Assembly: GCF_030140925.1 (NCBI RefSeq)
Contig: NZ_JARBWD010000001.1
Span: 1-64,000 of the forward strand
Origin: Parerythrobacter aestuarii
Lineage (GTDB): Bacteria; Pseudomonadota; Alphaproteobacteria; Sphingomonadales; Sphingomonadaceae
DNA length: 64,000 bases
Reading direction: 5' to 3'
The notes below the pieces were generated by a model. The model ran no database searches. It was not told the DNA's origin and was given only the letters and a program-made list of their open reading frames with translations. This document shows, piece after piece, positions 52,664 to 62,714 of the stretch; position 1 is the stretch's first letter; every line of letters starts with the position of its first letter. A program made the position numbers and the translations under genes.

Positions 52664-53185
52664 ATGAAGACCCCGATTGCCTTGATGGGCGCATCCCTGC
52701 TCCTCGCCGCCTGCCAGTCGGTCGGCGACCTCCCGACCGAACAGCTCGCCGATGCGCGGCTGACTCTTGCCAATGGCGTTCCCGCCGGCACCGCACAGCT
52801 GGTAGCCAGCGGCGATACCGTCACTCTGGCTGTTGCCGTGGCTGGCATCTCCGAAGGCGCACACGGCTTCCATCTCCATACGACCGGCACCTGCACCCGG
52901 CCCGACTTCACCTCTGCCGGAGGCCATCTCAATCCGACCGGTGAGGGACATGGACTCGAGGACGACGATGGCAGCCATATGGGCGATCTGCCCAACCTTG
53001 TCGCATCATCGTCTGGAACGGCCACCGCTCGCGTGACACTGCGAGGATCGCGCGCCGACATCCTGGCCGCGTTGTTCGATGCCGATGGCACTGCCGTGGT
53101 TATCCACGCCGACCCTGACGACGGCACCAGCGAACCTTCCGGCAATGCCGGCAAGCGCGTCGCTTGCGGCGTGCTTACGCGCTAG
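52664..53185 (+). CDS. sodC: Cu/Zn superoxide dismutase lipoprotein
   Basis: The 173-residue product has a signal peptide with lipobox LAAC (Cys17), so it is likely anchored in the envelope. Copper and zinc ligands are visible: HGFHLHTTGTC, AGGHLNPTGEGHG and SHMGDLPN, with the C-terminal VVIHADPDDG. A Cys pair (TGTC and VACG) can form the usual disulfide. SodC removes periplasmic superoxide. I start at the ATG at 52664 after GGAGA, not at 52646. Confidence 0.93.
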   Translation: MKTPIALMGASLLLAACQSVGDLPTEQLADARLTLANGVPAGTAQLVASGDTVTLAVAVAGISEGAHGFHLHTTGTCTRPDFTSAGGHLNPTGEGHGLEDDDGSHMGDLPNLVASSSGTATARVTLRGSRADILAALFDADGTAVVIHADPDDGTSEPSGNAGKRVACGVLTR

Positions 53186-53202
53186 CCCTGGGGTAGCCGG
53201 AG

Positions 53203-54789
53203 TCAGTCCTCCAGCTCTTCACCGGCTTCGCGGGCTCTGGCTAGCAAGGTCTGCTCGGCTGCCGGCACCGTTCGATAGGCCACGATCAACAGAATCAGCC
53301 CGATCGGCACTGCCACCAGTAGGCTGAGCCCACCGGTAGAAAGACTGCCGGTCATGGTCGAGACCTGGCCTGCCATGTAGGGTCCCAGCGCCAGACCGAC
53401 GAGCGTCGTCGCTAGGAAGAACGTGGCCGTGGCTGTTCCGCGCATGCGAGGTAGGACCAGGTCCTGCGTGGTCGCAGCCGCCCCGCCCAGCGCAGAGCTC
53501 GCGAACAGAGACTGCAGGAATGCCGCGACATAGAAGGTTGTCGTGTCCTGTGTGGTAAACATCACGAACAGGAAAGGCGCCGCTGCCACAAGGCCGAACG
53601 CTACCACAATCAGCCTGCCCGCCGGATTGCGCTCACGTAGCCAGTCTGCGGCGCGACCGCCGCCGATTACTCCCAGGAAGCCGCCGAGGGCCCCCGGCCC
53701 GCCAATCCACCAGCCAGCTGTGGATGGCGCCTCTTCCAGGATGCGGATGGCATAGGGCGCTGCCCAGAACGAGGCTGCGTAGGACATGAAAGCGACCATG
53801 CCGTAACCAAGGATGGTCGTCAGGAATGCCGGTGTGCCCCAGATCAACCTGAACGTGGGCGCATCGCGCCGCTCCAGCGTACTGGCCCACGAGAAGATCG
53901 CGTAGTAGCCAATCCCGATAGCCCCCCATTGCTGGTAGTTCTCAGTGACCAGCGCCATGACGTAGGCGATGCCACCAATAACGAGCGCCCCCGCAAGGTT
54001 TAGCAAGAGCCCCCGGCTGCCTGCCTTCGAAGCACCGATCAAAGTGAAAGGTGGGATAACCGCGACCAGTTCGCGCAAGAACCCCCGGAATGGGTCCTTC
54101 GGAGGTGGGGTGATAATACCCTCACTCTCGCCGCGTAATGGCTCGCGCAGGGTGAAGACAAGGCAAGCCAGCAGCAGTCCGGGCAGACCGACGATGATGA
54201 AGGCCGCCTGCCATCCGGCCAGGCCCATTGGCGCATCGACCGGATAGGCAGCGTTCCAGCGCTCGACAATGGCGCCGCCGATCAGGAGCGACACACCACC
54301 GCCGATATAGAGACCGGAGGCATAGATCGCGAGCGCGGTGGCGCGCATCTTCTTCGGAAACCAGTCGGAAATGAGCGAATAGGCACTTGGGCTGGCGGTT
54401 GCTTCCCCAACTCCTACGCCAATGCGGGCAACACTGAGAGTAGCGAAGTTCTTGGCAAAGCCTGACAGCGCAGTGAAAGCAGACCAGATCGCCAGGCCTG
54501 CAGTCATCAGTCGCACCCGGTGCCAGCTATCGGCCAGCTTGCCGAGCGGGATCCCGAACAGCGCGTAGAACACACCGAATGCCGTGCCGTAGAGAAAGCC
54601 GATCTGGTCATCGCGCAGGCCAAGGTCGGCCTTGATGTCCTCGGCCAGGATCGAGATGATGTTCCGGTCGACGAAATTGAGGACGTAGATGATCACCAGG
54701 ATCGTCAGCGCGTACCAGCTATAGGCTGGGACCTTCGGATCGGCAGCTGCCGCTTGATCCGGCACAGCCTGGTCGGTTGCCTCACTCAC
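53203..54789 (-). CDS. Spinster-like MFS transporter
   Basis: The 528-residue product has about twelve membrane segments and the N-terminal MFS signature VLNFVDRNIISILAEDIKADLG, followed by GIPLGKLADSWHRVRLM and RIGVGVGEATASPSAYSLISDWFPKK, which resemble Spinster-type carriers. The substrate is unknown; lipids, sugars and hydrophobic acids have been proposed for the family. The GTG start begins at MSEATDQ. It is convergent with sodC. Confidence 0.9.
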   Translation of the reverse strand: MSEATDQAVPDQAAAADPKVPAYSWYALTILVIIYVLNFVDRNIISILAEDIKADLGLRDDQIGFLYGTAFGVFYALFGIPLGKLADSWHRVRLMTAGLAIWSAFTALSGFAKNFATLSVARIGVGVGEATASPSAYSLISDWFPKKMRATALAIYASGLYIGGGVSLLIGGAIVERWNAAYPVDAPMGLAGWQAAFIIVGLPGLLLACLVFTLREPLRGESEGIITPPPKDPFRGFLRELVAVIPPFTLIGASKAGSRGLLLNLAGALVIGGIAYVMALVTENYQQWGAIGIGYYAIFSWASTLERRDAPTFRLIWGTPAFLTTILGYGMVAFMSYAASFWAAPYAIRILEEAPSTAGWWIGGPGALGGFLGVIGGGRAADWLRERNPAGRLIVVAFGLVAAAPFLFVMFTTQDTTTFYVAAFLQSLFASSALGGAAATTQDLVLPRMRGTATATFFLATTLVGLALGPYMAGQVSTMTGSLSTGGLSLLVAVPIGLILLIVAYRTVPAAEQTLLARAREAGEELED

Positions 54790-54812
54790 GCTCTCTCTCC
54801 CCTAAACACTTT

Positions 54813-55517
54813 TTAGACCGGCGGCGCATCTGCCGGGTATTGCAATCCGTCCTGCAGCCCCGCCTCGGCGAAACCCTTGCGCCTGAGCCGGCAGCTATCA
54901 CAGGCACCGCATGGCTGCCCCGATGGCAACGGATCGTAGCATGACCAGCTCCAGGCTGAATCCAGTCCTAACCGATTCGCTTCACACGCGATATCTGCCT
55001 TGCTCATATGCTGCAGCGGGGCATGGATACGGAACGGCGCGCCTTCCTCCACTCCGGCCTTGGTGGCGAGATTGGCGGTGGCCGCAAAGCTCTCGATGAA
55101 TTCCGGCCGGCAATCGGGATAGCCCGAATAGTCGAGCGCATTGACCCCGATGAAAATGTCACGCGCCCCCGAAGCCTCGGCAAAGGCCGTCGTCAGCGAC
55201 AGGAACACGAGGTTGCGCGCCGGCACATAGGTCACCGGGATATCCGTCCCAACGCCGCCCTTGGGCACGTCGATATCGTCAGTCAGCGCAGAACCGCCCA
55301 GCGCGCGCAAGTCGGCTGCAATCTGGACATGGCGGGCGACCCCGAGCTCTTCCGCTATGGTTTGTGCCGCTTCCAGTTCGATCCGATGCCGCTGGCCATA
55401 GTCGATCGTCAGCGCGTGCACGGCATAGCCCTGCTCCTGCGCGATAGCGGCGGTGACCATGGAGTCGAGGCCACCGGACAAAAGGATCGCGGCGGCCTTG
55501 GGCGAAGCAGACGTCAT
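54813..55517 (-). CDS. queC: 7-cyano-7-deazaguanine synthase
   Basis: The 234-residue enzyme turns 7-carboxy-7-deazaguanine into preQ0 in queuosine synthesis. The PP-loop ILLSGGLDSMVTAAIA is at the N-terminus, and a zinc site CYDPLPSGQPCGACDSC lies near residue 190-207. The queuosine it helps to make is the substrate base of gluQRS encoded at 33 kb. Other que genes are not in the window. Confidence 0.96.
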   Translation of the reverse strand: MTSASPKAAAILLSGGLDSMVTAAIAQEQGYAVHALTIDYGQRHRIELEAAQTIAEELGVARHVQIAADLRALGGSALTDDIDVPKGGVGTDIPVTYVPARNLVFLSLTTAFAEASGARDIFIGVNALDYSGYPDCRPEFIESFAATANLATKAGVEEGAPFRIHAPLQHMSKADIACEANRLGLDSAWSWSCYDPLPSGQPCGACDSCRLRRKGFAEAGLQDGLQYPADAPPV

Positions 55518-55575
55518 AGCTTCGGGCTAGCGCATGTACCCTTGCACCCCAAGCCCAAATTCGCCTGGCGTGGTT

Positions 55576-55992
55576 TCAGGGGCAGGCCCCGACGCGGCGG
55601 CCTTCCGCAGTGAAGGAAAAGGGCAAGCCTCCCTCAATCCCCTGCGATTCGAGCTGCACCAGCGTGCTACTCTCGCGCCTGATGCTGGTGCGGCCATAGC
55701 CATTGCCTTTGCAGGTGTACTGTACGGTCACCTCGCTTGCCGCATCTTCCACTACGAACCGGTTGCAGCCGGCCTGCTTGTGCCGCAGCTGGATCAGGTC
55801 CCGCCCATTCTTCACGCACAGGCGTGTGGAGGGCTGGTCATCGCGATAGCGAATCTCCCACTGCCCGGGCTGGAGCTTGTCCAGCATGGCGAGCGATGGC
55901 GATTGCGCCGCAGTCGGCACAGTCAGCGCGATCATAGCAATGCCCATCGCGACCACAGTGGATCGCAGCCGGGCGAGGGAAACTTTCGTCAT
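55576..55992 (-). CDS. Secreted DUF3617-like protein
   Basis: The 138-residue product has a signal peptide (hydrophobic about 10-24, cleavage near AAQ) and a DUF3617-type domain: LQPGQWEIRYRDDQPSTRLCV, AGCNRFVVEDAASEVTVQYTC and RVGAC at the end. The family is periplasmic and its function is unknown. Four Cys residues fit two disulfides. The ATG at 55992 follows GGAGGACAGGA; the longer frame to 56028 is rejected. Confidence 0.8.
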   Translation of the reverse strand: MTKVSLARLRSTVVAMGIAMIALTVPTAAQSPSLAMLDKLQPGQWEIRYRDDQPSTRLCVKNGRDLIQLRHKQAGCNRFVVEDAASEVTVQYTCKGNGYGRTSIRRESSTLVQLESQGIEGGLPFSFTAEGRRVGACP

Positions 55993-56073
55993 TCCTGTCC
56001 TCCGCCTGGCGACCTTATGTCTGCGCAATAGGCATACATGCTTTGATGGAAAGTGAACAGGAAGGTGCCCTCG

Positions 56074-56979
56074 CTAGAGCGCAATGGCGAATTGCCGCGA
56101 ACAGAAGGCGCAATCGACGAGAATATTCCCGCTCTCGTCGCGCATTTCGGCGCGTTCGGCTTCCGGGAATCGACCGAGAACGGATTCGTAATGCTCTACG
56201 GAGCAGCGACAACCGCGCGTCAATTGCGCACCTTGCTCTATTCGGACCTCATCTTCCTCATGGAACAGCCGCCATACCAGCGCCTCCATAGTTAGCGCTT
56301 CGTCGAGCAGTTCTTCGTGGCGGATGCTGCCCGCCATGACTGCCACATGTTCCCACTCGGGATGGTCAAGCCGGACATGCAAGCGCTCACGCCCTTCCTC
56401 GCCATCGGGCAAGTGCTGGACCAGCAGACCCGCCGCAGAGCAGCCTTCGGCCCCGGAACGCACAGCCACCCGTATAAGAGTCGGCACCTGTTCCGACTGC
56501 GCGAAGTAGCTCTCGCACGCTTGCGCAAGGTTCTCGCCTTCCAGTGGGACTACGCCCTGGTAGCGCCCGTCCTTGCCCTTCATGTCAAAGGTCACCGCGA
56601 GATAGCCTTCCCCGAACAGCGTCGTGAGCCCGGGATTGGCCCCTACATCGGCCAACCGCTCGCGATCGAAATCGACATAGCCGCGCACCGCGCCCGCCTT
56701 GTAGTCGCAGACCAGAAGCTTGATGATGCCACCCTTCGTCTGCGCCTGCATGGTCAACTGGCCGTCGTCTTGCTTGAGCAATCCACCGACCAGCGTTGCC
56801 ACCACCAAGGCTTCAGCCAGCAAGTGCGTGATCGCCGGCGGATAGTCGTGCGCCGACAGGACTTCGTCAAGCACACGATCGAGGCGAACCACGCGCCCAC
56901 GCGCATGCCGGCCGGGGATGGAAAATGTGAACAGGCGATCCTCGTGGGTTTCGCCGTCATCGATCAGATAGTCGCTCAT
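56074..56979 (-). CDS. hslO: Redox-regulated chaperone Hsp33
   Basis: The 301-residue product is a holdase activated by disulfide formation under oxidative stress. The core domain contains HLLAEALVVATLVGGLLK, and the C-terminal zinc switch has RGCRCSVEHYESVLGRF and DCAFCSRQF (CxC and CxxC). The ATG at 56979 is used; a TTG just upstream is unlikely. It follows argF on the same strand with a 49-bp gap. Confidence 0.95.
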   Translation of the reverse strand: MSDYLIDDGETHEDRLFTFSIPGRHARGRVVRLDRVLDEVLSAHDYPPAITHLLAEALVVATLVGGLLKQDDGQLTMQAQTKGGIIKLLVCDYKAGAVRGYVDFDRERLADVGANPGLTTLFGEGYLAVTFDMKGKDGRYQGVVPLEGENLAQACESYFAQSEQVPTLIRVAVRSGAEGCSAAGLLVQHLPDGEEGRERLHVRLDHPEWEHVAVMAGSIRHEELLDEALTMEALVWRLFHEEDEVRIEQGAQLTRGCRCSVEHYESVLGRFPEAERAEMRDESGNILVDCAFCSRQFAIAL

Positions 56980-57028
56980 CGCGGGCAATATGGGCCGAAT
57001 GCGCCCGAAAGGAAGAGGCAGCGCCGGA

Positions 57029-57958
57029 TCAGAGTTTGCCGAAAGCCCACAGCAGCACCGATTTCTGCCCGTGGATGCGGTTCTCGGCTTCGTCGAACAC
57101 CACCGATTGCGGCCCTTCGATCACGCTTTCCGTCACTTCCTCGCCAACATGCGCGGGCAGGCAGTGGAGGAAGATTGCATCGGGCTTCGCCAGTGCCATC
57201 AGCGCATCATTCACCTGGAACGGTGCCATGGCCGCCAGCTTGTTGTGCGCATGCTCCTGCCCCATCGAGACCCAGGTATCGGTGACGATGACATCGGCCC
57301 CGCGGGCAGCCTCGGCAGCGTCTTGCGTAAGGGTCACGGTCGCACCCCCTGCACGCGCCATATCAACAAAGCGCTGCTCGGGCTCATAACCCTGTGGCAC
57401 TCCGACCCGGACGTTGAACTTCATTAGCCCGGCGGCCTCGAGGATCGAGTGGAGCACATTGTTGCCATCGCCGAGCCATGCGACTTCGAGCCCCGGCAGC
57501 GCCTTGCCGTGATCGATCACGGTAAGGAGGTCAGCCACGATCTGGCACGGATGCGAAGCATCGGTGAGACCGTTGATGACCGGCACTGTTGCGTGGCGCG
57601 CCATTTCCTCGATCTTGGCATGGTCGTCGGTGCGGATCATGATCGCATCGACCATACGGCTGAGCACGCGCGCTGTGTCGGCGATGCTCTCACCGCGCCC
57701 CAGCTGCATCGAACCCGCTTCCATCACCATTGCGCTTCCTCCGAGCTGGCGGATGGCGATGTCGAAGCTGGCGCGGGTGCGGGTCGAGCTCTTTTCGAAG
57801 ATCATTGCCAGCACATGGTCCTTGAGCGGCACATCGGCATCGGCCTGGCCCTTGGGCCAGCCAGCACGCGCCGTCTTGCGGTCCTGCGCATCGTTGATCA
57901 TCGCCGCGATGGCATCGCCCCCGGCGTCCGAGAGATCGAGGAAATGCCGGATAGCCAT
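57029..57958 (-). CDS. argF: Ornithine carbamoyltransferase
   Basis: The 309-residue enzyme makes citrulline from ornithine and carbamoyl phosphate in arginine synthesis. The carbamoyl-phosphate site is [22 protein letters not shown] is conserved, and the ornithine loop is [13 protein letters not shown]. It starts two bases after argD on the same strand, forming an argD-argF pair. Confidence 0.96.
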   Translation of the reverse strand: MAIRHFLDLSDAGGDAIAAMINDAQDRKTARAGWPKGQADADVPLKDHVLAMIFEKSSTRTRASFDIAIRQLGGSAMVMEAGSMQLGRGESIADTARVLSRMVDAIMIRTDDHAKIEEMARHATVPVINGLTDASHPCQIVADLLTVIDHGKALPGLEVAWLGDGNNVLHSILEAAGLMKFNVRVGVPQGYEPEQRFVDMARAGGATVTLTQDAAEAARGADVIVTDTWVSMGQEHAHNKLAAMAPFQVNDALMALAKPDAIFLHCLPAHVGEEVTESVIEGPQSVVFDEAENRIHGQKSVLLWAFGKL

Positions 57959-57960
57959 GG

Positions 57961-59151
57961 TCAGCCCTCCGGCACTTCGTAGTCGGCAGCACCGGCCGAA
58001 AGCTTGTCGAAGAATTCGTCGATCTCGGCATCACCGATCACCAGCGGCGGCAGCACGCGCAGCGTATTGTCGCCGGCCGCCACGGTCAGCAGCTGGTGGT
58101 TGTCGCGCAGGTGGACGAAGAACGGCCGGCTTTCGACCTTCATCTTGAGACCCAGCATCAGCCCCTTGCCCCGAACCAGTTCGAACAGGTCGGGATAGTT
58201 GCCGATGAACTGTTCGAGCCGGGTGCGGATGCGCTCACCCTTCTCGCGCACGCTGGCGAGAAATTCGTCATTGGCGACCGCTTCCATCACTGCGCTGCCT
58301 GCCGCCATCGCCAGCGGGTTGCCGCCATAGGTCGAGCCATGGGTGCCGAACACCATGCCGCGCGCGGCCTTCTCCGTCGCCAGGCAGGCACCAAGCGGGA
58401 AGCCGCCACCGATGCCCTTGGCGGTGGCAAGGATGTCGGGCTCGATGCCGTATTGCTCATATGCATAGAGCGTACCGGTGCGAGCAACGCCGCACTGCAC
58501 TTCATCGAGCACCAGCATCAAATCGTGCTCATCGCAGATTGCGCGCAGACCTTGCAGGAATTCGTCCGACGCCGGGCGGATGCCGCCCTCGCCCTGGATC
58601 GGTTCGACCAGGAAACCGGCGGTATTCCGGCCGACCATGCTGCGGGCCATCTCGAGGTTGTCGAACTCGCAATATTTGAAACCTTCGAGCAGCGGCAGGA
58701 AGCCCTTGTGCATCTTTTCCTGATTGGAGGCGCTGATGGTGGCCATGGTGCGGCCATGAAAGGCGTTCTTGAAAGTGATCAGCTCGGTCCGATTCGCATC
58801 GCCGCCTTCGCTCTGGTGATAGGCACGCGCAGTTTTGATGGCGGCCTCGACCGCTTCCGCGCCTGAATTGGTGAAGAACACCGTATCGGCGAAAGTCTTG
58901 TCGACCAGCTCCTGCGCCAGCTTCTCGCCCTGCGGGCTGCCATAGAGGTTGGAGACATGCATCAGCGTTGCCGCCTGCCGCTGGATCGCCCCGATCAGCC
59001 CTTTGTGGCTATGGCCCAGCAGGTTGACCGCGATACCGCTGGCGAAATCGAGGTAGCGGGTGCCGTCCTCGTCGATCAGGTGGCAGTGCTCGCCGCGCAC
59101 CGGACGCACGCCGCAACGCGGATAGACGGGCATAAGGGCGGAAATGGTCAT
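57961..59151 (-). CDS. argD: Acetylornithine aminotransferase
   Basis: The 396-residue PLP enzyme converts N-acetylglutamate semialdehyde to N-acetylornithine and can act as succinyldiaminopimelate aminotransferase. [21 protein letters not shown] and [21 protein letters not shown] precede the PLP-binding [18 protein letters not shown]; the Schiff-base Lys is in [14 protein letters not shown]. It is the first gene of the argD-argF unit. Confidence 0.96.
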   Translation of the reverse strand: MTISALMPVYPRCGVRPVRGEHCHLIDEDGTRYLDFASGIAVNLLGHSHKGLIGAIQRQAATLMHVSNLYGSPQGEKLAQELVDKTFADTVFFTNSGAEAVEAAIKTARAYHQSEGGDANRTELITFKNAFHGRTMATISASNQEKMHKGFLPLLEGFKYCEFDNLEMARSMVGRNTAGFLVEPIQGEGGIRPASDEFLQGLRAICDEHDLMLVLDEVQCGVARTGTLYAYEQYGIEPDILATAKGIGGGFPLGACLATEKAARGMVFGTHGSTYGGNPLAMAAGSAVMEAVANDEFLASVREKGERIRTRLEQFIGNYPDLFELVRGKGLMLGLKMKVESRPFFVHLRDNHQLLTVAAGDNTLRVLPPLVIGDAEIDEFFDKLSAGAADYEVPEG

Positions 59152-59283
59152 CGCTGGGTTCCTCGAAAATTCGGCATCAATGCAATTTCAAACGAGAAAT
59201 GGCGACCCCATGGGAGCCGCCATTCCGTAGTGTCTATTCGCTCTCGCAGGGAGGGTCAAACCACTCCCGCTAGTGCGCCGGGG

Positions 59284-60036
59284 TCATTCGCTTACGGGAA
59301 CGAGATTGACCGCCGAATACTTGCCTCGTCGGTCGACCTCAAGATCGAACTCGTAGCGTTCGCCTTCGTTGAGTTCGCGTAGGCCCGAGCGCTCGACTGC
59401 ACTGATGTGAACGAATGCATCCGGCTGGCCATCGTCACGCACAAGGAAGCCGAAACCCTTCATAGAATTGAAGAATTTAACCGTCCCGGTGGCCTTGTCG
59501 CCGGTCAGTTCGCGCTTCGGCGGGCCCGCATCTCGCGACTGGACCGCGATTACATCGCCAACGATCTGCAGATCCTGCGCGGAGACCTTGCCGCCGCGAT
59601 CGACCAGGTTGAATTCGAGCTCCTGTCCTTCAGCAAGGCCTTCCAGCCCAGCCCGCTCGACAGCGCTGATGTGAACGAACACATCTTCGCCGCCGCTTTC
59701 TTGCTGGATGAAACCGAACCCTTTCTGGCCGTTGAAGAATTTCACGGTCCCCTTACCGGTGCCGACGACCTGTGCGGGCATGCGGTTGAAACCGCCCCCG
59801 CCGCCGCCGCCACCGCCGCGAGGGCCACCGCCCCCGCCGCCGCCAAATCCGCCGCGACCACCGCCGCCGCGATTATTGTCGAAACCACCGCCGCGATTGT
59901 CATCAAAGCCGCCGCCGAACCGGTCCGGCGGGGGTCCGCCGAAATCGCCGCCGCCCTGGAAGGGATCGAAACCTTCTTCTCCGAACCCGTCCCGCTTGTC
60001 GCGACCGCGACCGCGACGCCCTCTATCGTAACCCAT
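59284..60036 (-). CDS. Protein with two cold-shock domains and a Gly/Arg-rich N-terminus
   Basis: The 250-residue product has a disordered Gly/Arg/Asp-rich N-terminus (about 1-90, with RGG-like repeats) and two cold-shock domains (about 95-158 and 182-245). Each CSD has the RNP motifs [14 protein letters not shown] with VFVHIS and [14 protein letters not shown] with AFVHIS. It should bind single-stranded RNA, as an RNA chaperone. The DNA for the N-terminus is highly GC-biased (GGC/GGT repeats). A 160-base leader with several hairpins precedes the gene. Confidence 0.9.
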   Translation of the reverse strand: MGYDRGRRGRGRDKRDGFGEEGFDPFQGGGDFGGPPPDRFGGGFDDNRGGGFDNNRGGGGRGGFGGGGGGGPRGGGGGGGGGFNRMPAQVVGTGKGTVKFFNGQKGFGFIQQESGGEDVFVHISAVERAGLEGLAEGQELEFNLVDRGGKVSAQDLQIVGDVIAVQSRDAGPPKRELTGDKATGTVKFFNSMKGFGFLVRDDGQPDAFVHISAVERSGLRELNEGERYEFDLEVDRRGKYSAVNLVPVSE

Positions 60037-60039
60037 AGT

Positions 60040-60200
60040 CTAGTCAGTACCTTGTATCGCTCGCCCCGTCATACTCGGGACAGGAAAACCGGACGGCGAG
60101 GCGTTCCTGTCCATCAAGATGCGAGCCGCCTGGGCCGCTGGCCCGGAAGATCCCACCCTCATCTTTGCACTGCATAGCGAACAAAGCGCCGCTATGCGAA
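60040..60200 (-). promoter_or_regulatory. Structured leader upstream of the cold-shock gene
   Basis: On the minus strand the region before the ATG at 60036 can form three perfect hairpins: GCATAGCG/CGCTATGC (60172-60179 with 60190-60197), GGGCC/GGCCC (60132-60136 with 60140-60144) and GGACAGGAA/TTCCTGTCC (60078-60086 with 60104-60112). Long structured leaders that switch with temperature are known for cold-shock genes such as cspA. A short minus-strand open frame (60044-60247) also ends just before the start codon. Confidence 0.45.
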
Positions 60201-60334
60201 TGATTTAACATTGCAGGCAGTATCACAGGGCTTTGTGACAATTCCATAAACAGCCGCCGATCGGTGCAATGCTTGCGTCAGGGCCTATGCTTCGGCAAGG
60301 GTGGCGGTCCAGCATGGGGACAAGGATTGCCTGA

Positions 60335-60775
60335 ATGAGCGACTTTCGGAAACTATCGGACACGATGCTCGCCAGCCCACAGATTGCGCCGGCAGACGTG
60401 GCTGCGGCGCGCGCGCAGGGCGTAACCATGATCATCAACAACCGCCCGGACGGCGAATCCGACGACCAGCCCAGCGGGGCGGAAATTGAAGCGGCTGCCC
60501 GCAATGCCGGCATGGAGTACGTCGCTATTCCCATCACCCAGAGCGGGTTCAGTCAGCCGCAGGTCGATGCGATGGCAGAAGCGCTGGCCAGAGCCGAGGG
60601 GCCGGTGTTAGGCTATTGCCGCTCGGGCACGCGCTCTACGTTGCTATGGTCCCTGGCTCAGGCCCGGCAGGGTATGGACCCGGATGATATCGCCGCCGCT
60701 GCCGAAGCAGCGGGTTACGATGTCGCCCCCGTGCGGATGATGATCGACATGCTGGCCGCAGAGGCGAAAGGCTGA
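60335..60775 (+). CDS. TIGR01244/DUF442-type phosphatase-like protein
   Basis: The 146-residue product opens with FRKLSDTMLASPQIAPADVAAARAQGVTMIINNRPDGE and ends in a phosphatase loop with YCRSGTRSTLLW, a CxxxxxR pattern (Cys-Arg-Ser-Gly-Thr-Arg). This is the DUF442/TIGR01244 family, related to dual-specificity phosphatases and often linked to sulfide oxidation or Blh-type proteins. Function here is unknown. The Met start lies after a GGATT stretch and is divergent from the cold-shock gene. Confidence 0.88.
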   Translation: MSDFRKLSDTMLASPQIAPADVAAARAQGVTMIINNRPDGESDDQPSGAEIEAAARNAGMEYVAIPITQSGFSQPQVDAMAEALARAEGPVLGYCRSGTRSTLLWSLAQARQGMDPDDIAAAAEAAGYDVAPVRMMIDMLAAEAKG

Positions 60776-60795
60776 CGCCGCGCTATTCGCCCCAA

Positions 60796-62220
60796 CTATT
60801 CGCGGTAGTCGAGCGGCGGATCGCGATCGCCCAACAGCGAGACATATTCATAGTCCTCACCGCGTGAAGCATCGAATTCAGCCTTGGCGGCGGCTCGAAG
60901 CTCGGGATCGGTGAACAGTTCGATCGCCATCAGCGTCATGGCCTTGGCGGCCACTTGCGCGCCCTTGGCGCCAATGGAATTGCCACTCGCCGCAACCGCC
61001 TGCCAGCTGTGCGCACTTGTTCCCGGGACCCAGGTCGCCGTGCGAACGCCCACCGTCGGCGTCGCCCATGAGACATCGCCAACATCGGTCGAGCCATAGC
61101 CAAGCATTGTGTTGTACGGTTGGATTTGCGCTGCTGATTCGAGTGGCAATGCGCCATCGCCCAATGTCTTGCTGATATCCTCCGCCCAGGCGCGTTCTTC
61201 TGGCGTGTATTCGACCCCACCGACCTGACGCAGCTTGGCATCCATCACCCGCGCCAGAGTTTCATTGACGAGCAACGGGTTGTTGCCGTGGATGATCTCC
61301 CACTCGACTTGTGTCCCTGTACCCAATGCCGCGCCGTGTGCGGTGTCCTCCAGCCGGGCCCACAGCGCCCGCACTTCGTCGGCGCTGGAATGGCGGACAT
61401 AGTAAAACACTTCGGCAAAGTCGGGGATCACGTTGGGTGCCTTGCCCCCCTCTGTAATCACATAGTGGATGCGCGTGTCCATGCTGGTGTGCTCGCGCAT
61501 CATATTGACCATCATGTTCATCGCTTCGACCCCGTCGAGCGCGCTGCGACCGCGCTCAGGCGCACCGGCGGCATGCGCAGAGACACCCTTGAAACGGAAC
61601 TTGGCCGAACGGTTGGCCAGGCTGGTGCGGGCCGCCGCGCTGTTGCGATCGGCGGCGTGCCAGTGGATCGCAACATCGACATCGTCGAACAGCCCTGCCC
61701 GGGTCATGTAAACCTTGCCCGATCCGCCTTCCTCGGCAGGCGTGCCATAGAGCCGGATGCGACCGGGCGTCCCGGTCGCCTGCAACCAGTTCTTGATCGC
61801 AATCGCCGCTGTCAGCGAACCCGCCGCGAAGAGATTGTGCCCGCAAGCGTGGCCTGCTCCCTTGTCGGCGAGGACATCGCGGTTGGCGGAAGTCGACTGG
61901 CTGATACCCGGCAGGGCATCATATTCTGCCAGCACAGCAATAACCGGCCCTTCTGCGCCCCATTCCGCAACGAAGGCCGTGGGAATGCCTGCGACACCTT
62001 CCGTCACCGTGAAACCTTCGCTACGCAGTTCGGATTGCAACAAATTGCTGGATCGCAACTCGAGATACCCCAGCTCGGCCCAGTCCCAAATCTGCTTGGC
62101 AACCCGTTCGGTCCGGTCCGCCTCGGCGTCGACAACGGCGACGGGGTCAGGTGCATCCTGCGCCATGGTCGGAGCGGCAAGGCCAAGCATCAGCGTTGAA
62201 GCAAGCAGGTACGATTTCAT
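60796..62220 (-). CDS. Secreted M20 family amidohydrolase (AbgB-like)
   Basis: The 474-residue product has a signal peptide (cleavage near TMA-Q at residue 21) and an M20 peptidase fold: LAEYDALPGIS, GHACGHNLFAAGSLTAA (metal site), GTPAEEGGSGKVY (catalytic Glu pair) and WATPTVGVRTATWVPGTSAHSW near the end. It resembles aminobenzoyl-glutamate hydrolase subunit B and indole-acetyl-amino-acid hydrolases. The exported location suggests periplasmic amide or peptide hydrolysis. It is a single gene. Confidence 0.92.
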   Translation of the reverse strand: MKSYLLASTLMLGLAAPTMAQDAPDPVAVVDAEADRTERVAKQIWDWAELGYLELRSSNLLQSELRSEGFTVTEGVAGIPTAFVAEWGAEGPVIAVLAEYDALPGISQSTSANRDVLADKGAGHACGHNLFAAGSLTAAIAIKNWLQATGTPGRIRLYGTPAEEGGSGKVYMTRAGLFDDVDVAIHWHAADRNSAAARTSLANRSAKFRFKGVSAHAAGAPERGRSALDGVEAMNMMVNMMREHTSMDTRIHYVITEGGKAPNVIPDFAEVFYYVRHSSADEVRALWARLEDTAHGAALGTGTQVEWEIIHGNNPLLVNETLARVMDAKLRQVGGVEYTPEERAWAEDISKTLGDGALPLESAAQIQPYNTMLGYGSTDVGDVSWATPTVGVRTATWVPGTSAHSWQAVAASGNSIGAKGAQVAAKAMTLMAIELFTDPELRAAAKAEFDASRGEDYEYVSLLGDRDPPLDYRE

Positions 62221-62315
62221 CGGGCAGTCTCCTCAGCAGCGCGTTCTGCCGCGCACTGAGCCAAATGAAAAGGCGCGCTCGACACAATCCCAAGAGCGTG
62301 GCAATCGCGCCACCC

Positions 62316-62714
62316 ATGAACTTCATTGTCCTGATCGGCTCGCTGGTTGCGATCCTCGCATTGGCTGGGCTTGCGCAGTGGCTGGGCCTCGGTCGAACCC
62401 CTCAGCTGGCAAACGAAGCAGATGCCTGCCGTGCGGCCAATGAAGCGGTGGAAGGATTCCAACCGGTTCGGTTCGGCCTCGACCGGAGCGGGCGCGGCGG
62501 GCTGCTGGAAGATGCACAAGGCCGCATCCTGCTGTTGAAGCCGCATGGCAATTTCTTCGCCGGTCGCTTGCTCGCGCCGGGCAGTACTGTTCTTGCCCGG
62601 GACGAGACGTTGACGATCGATTGCGGCGAGCGACGCTATGGCACCGTTATTCTCCAGCTCGACGATCCGGCCTATTGGGCCGAAGCCATCGATCGGCTAC
62701 AGGCGGCGGCCTGA
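62316..62714 (+). CDS. Small single-pass membrane protein, unknown
   Basis: The 132-residue product has one N-terminal hydrophobic segment (about 3-22) and a soluble domain that contains PQLANEADACRAANEAVEGFQPVRFGLDRSGRGGLLEDAQGRILLLKPHGNFFAGR, an arrangement seen in other sphingomonad hypothetical proteins. I do not know its function. Its stop overlaps the start of the following sterol-desaturase gene (TGATG), so the two are probably coupled. The longer frame from 62151 is rejected. Confidence 0.78.
   Translation: MNFIVLIGSLVAILALAGLAQWLGLGRTPQLANEADACRAANEAVEGFQPVRFGLDRSGRGGLLEDAQGRILLLKPHGNFFAGRLLAPGSTVLARDETLTIDCGERRYGTVILQLDDPAYWAEAIDRLQAAA

Noticed and set aside
59790..59960. CRISPR-like repeats in the cold-shock gene
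   Set aside because: They are glycine codon runs within a coding frame and have no spacer structure.
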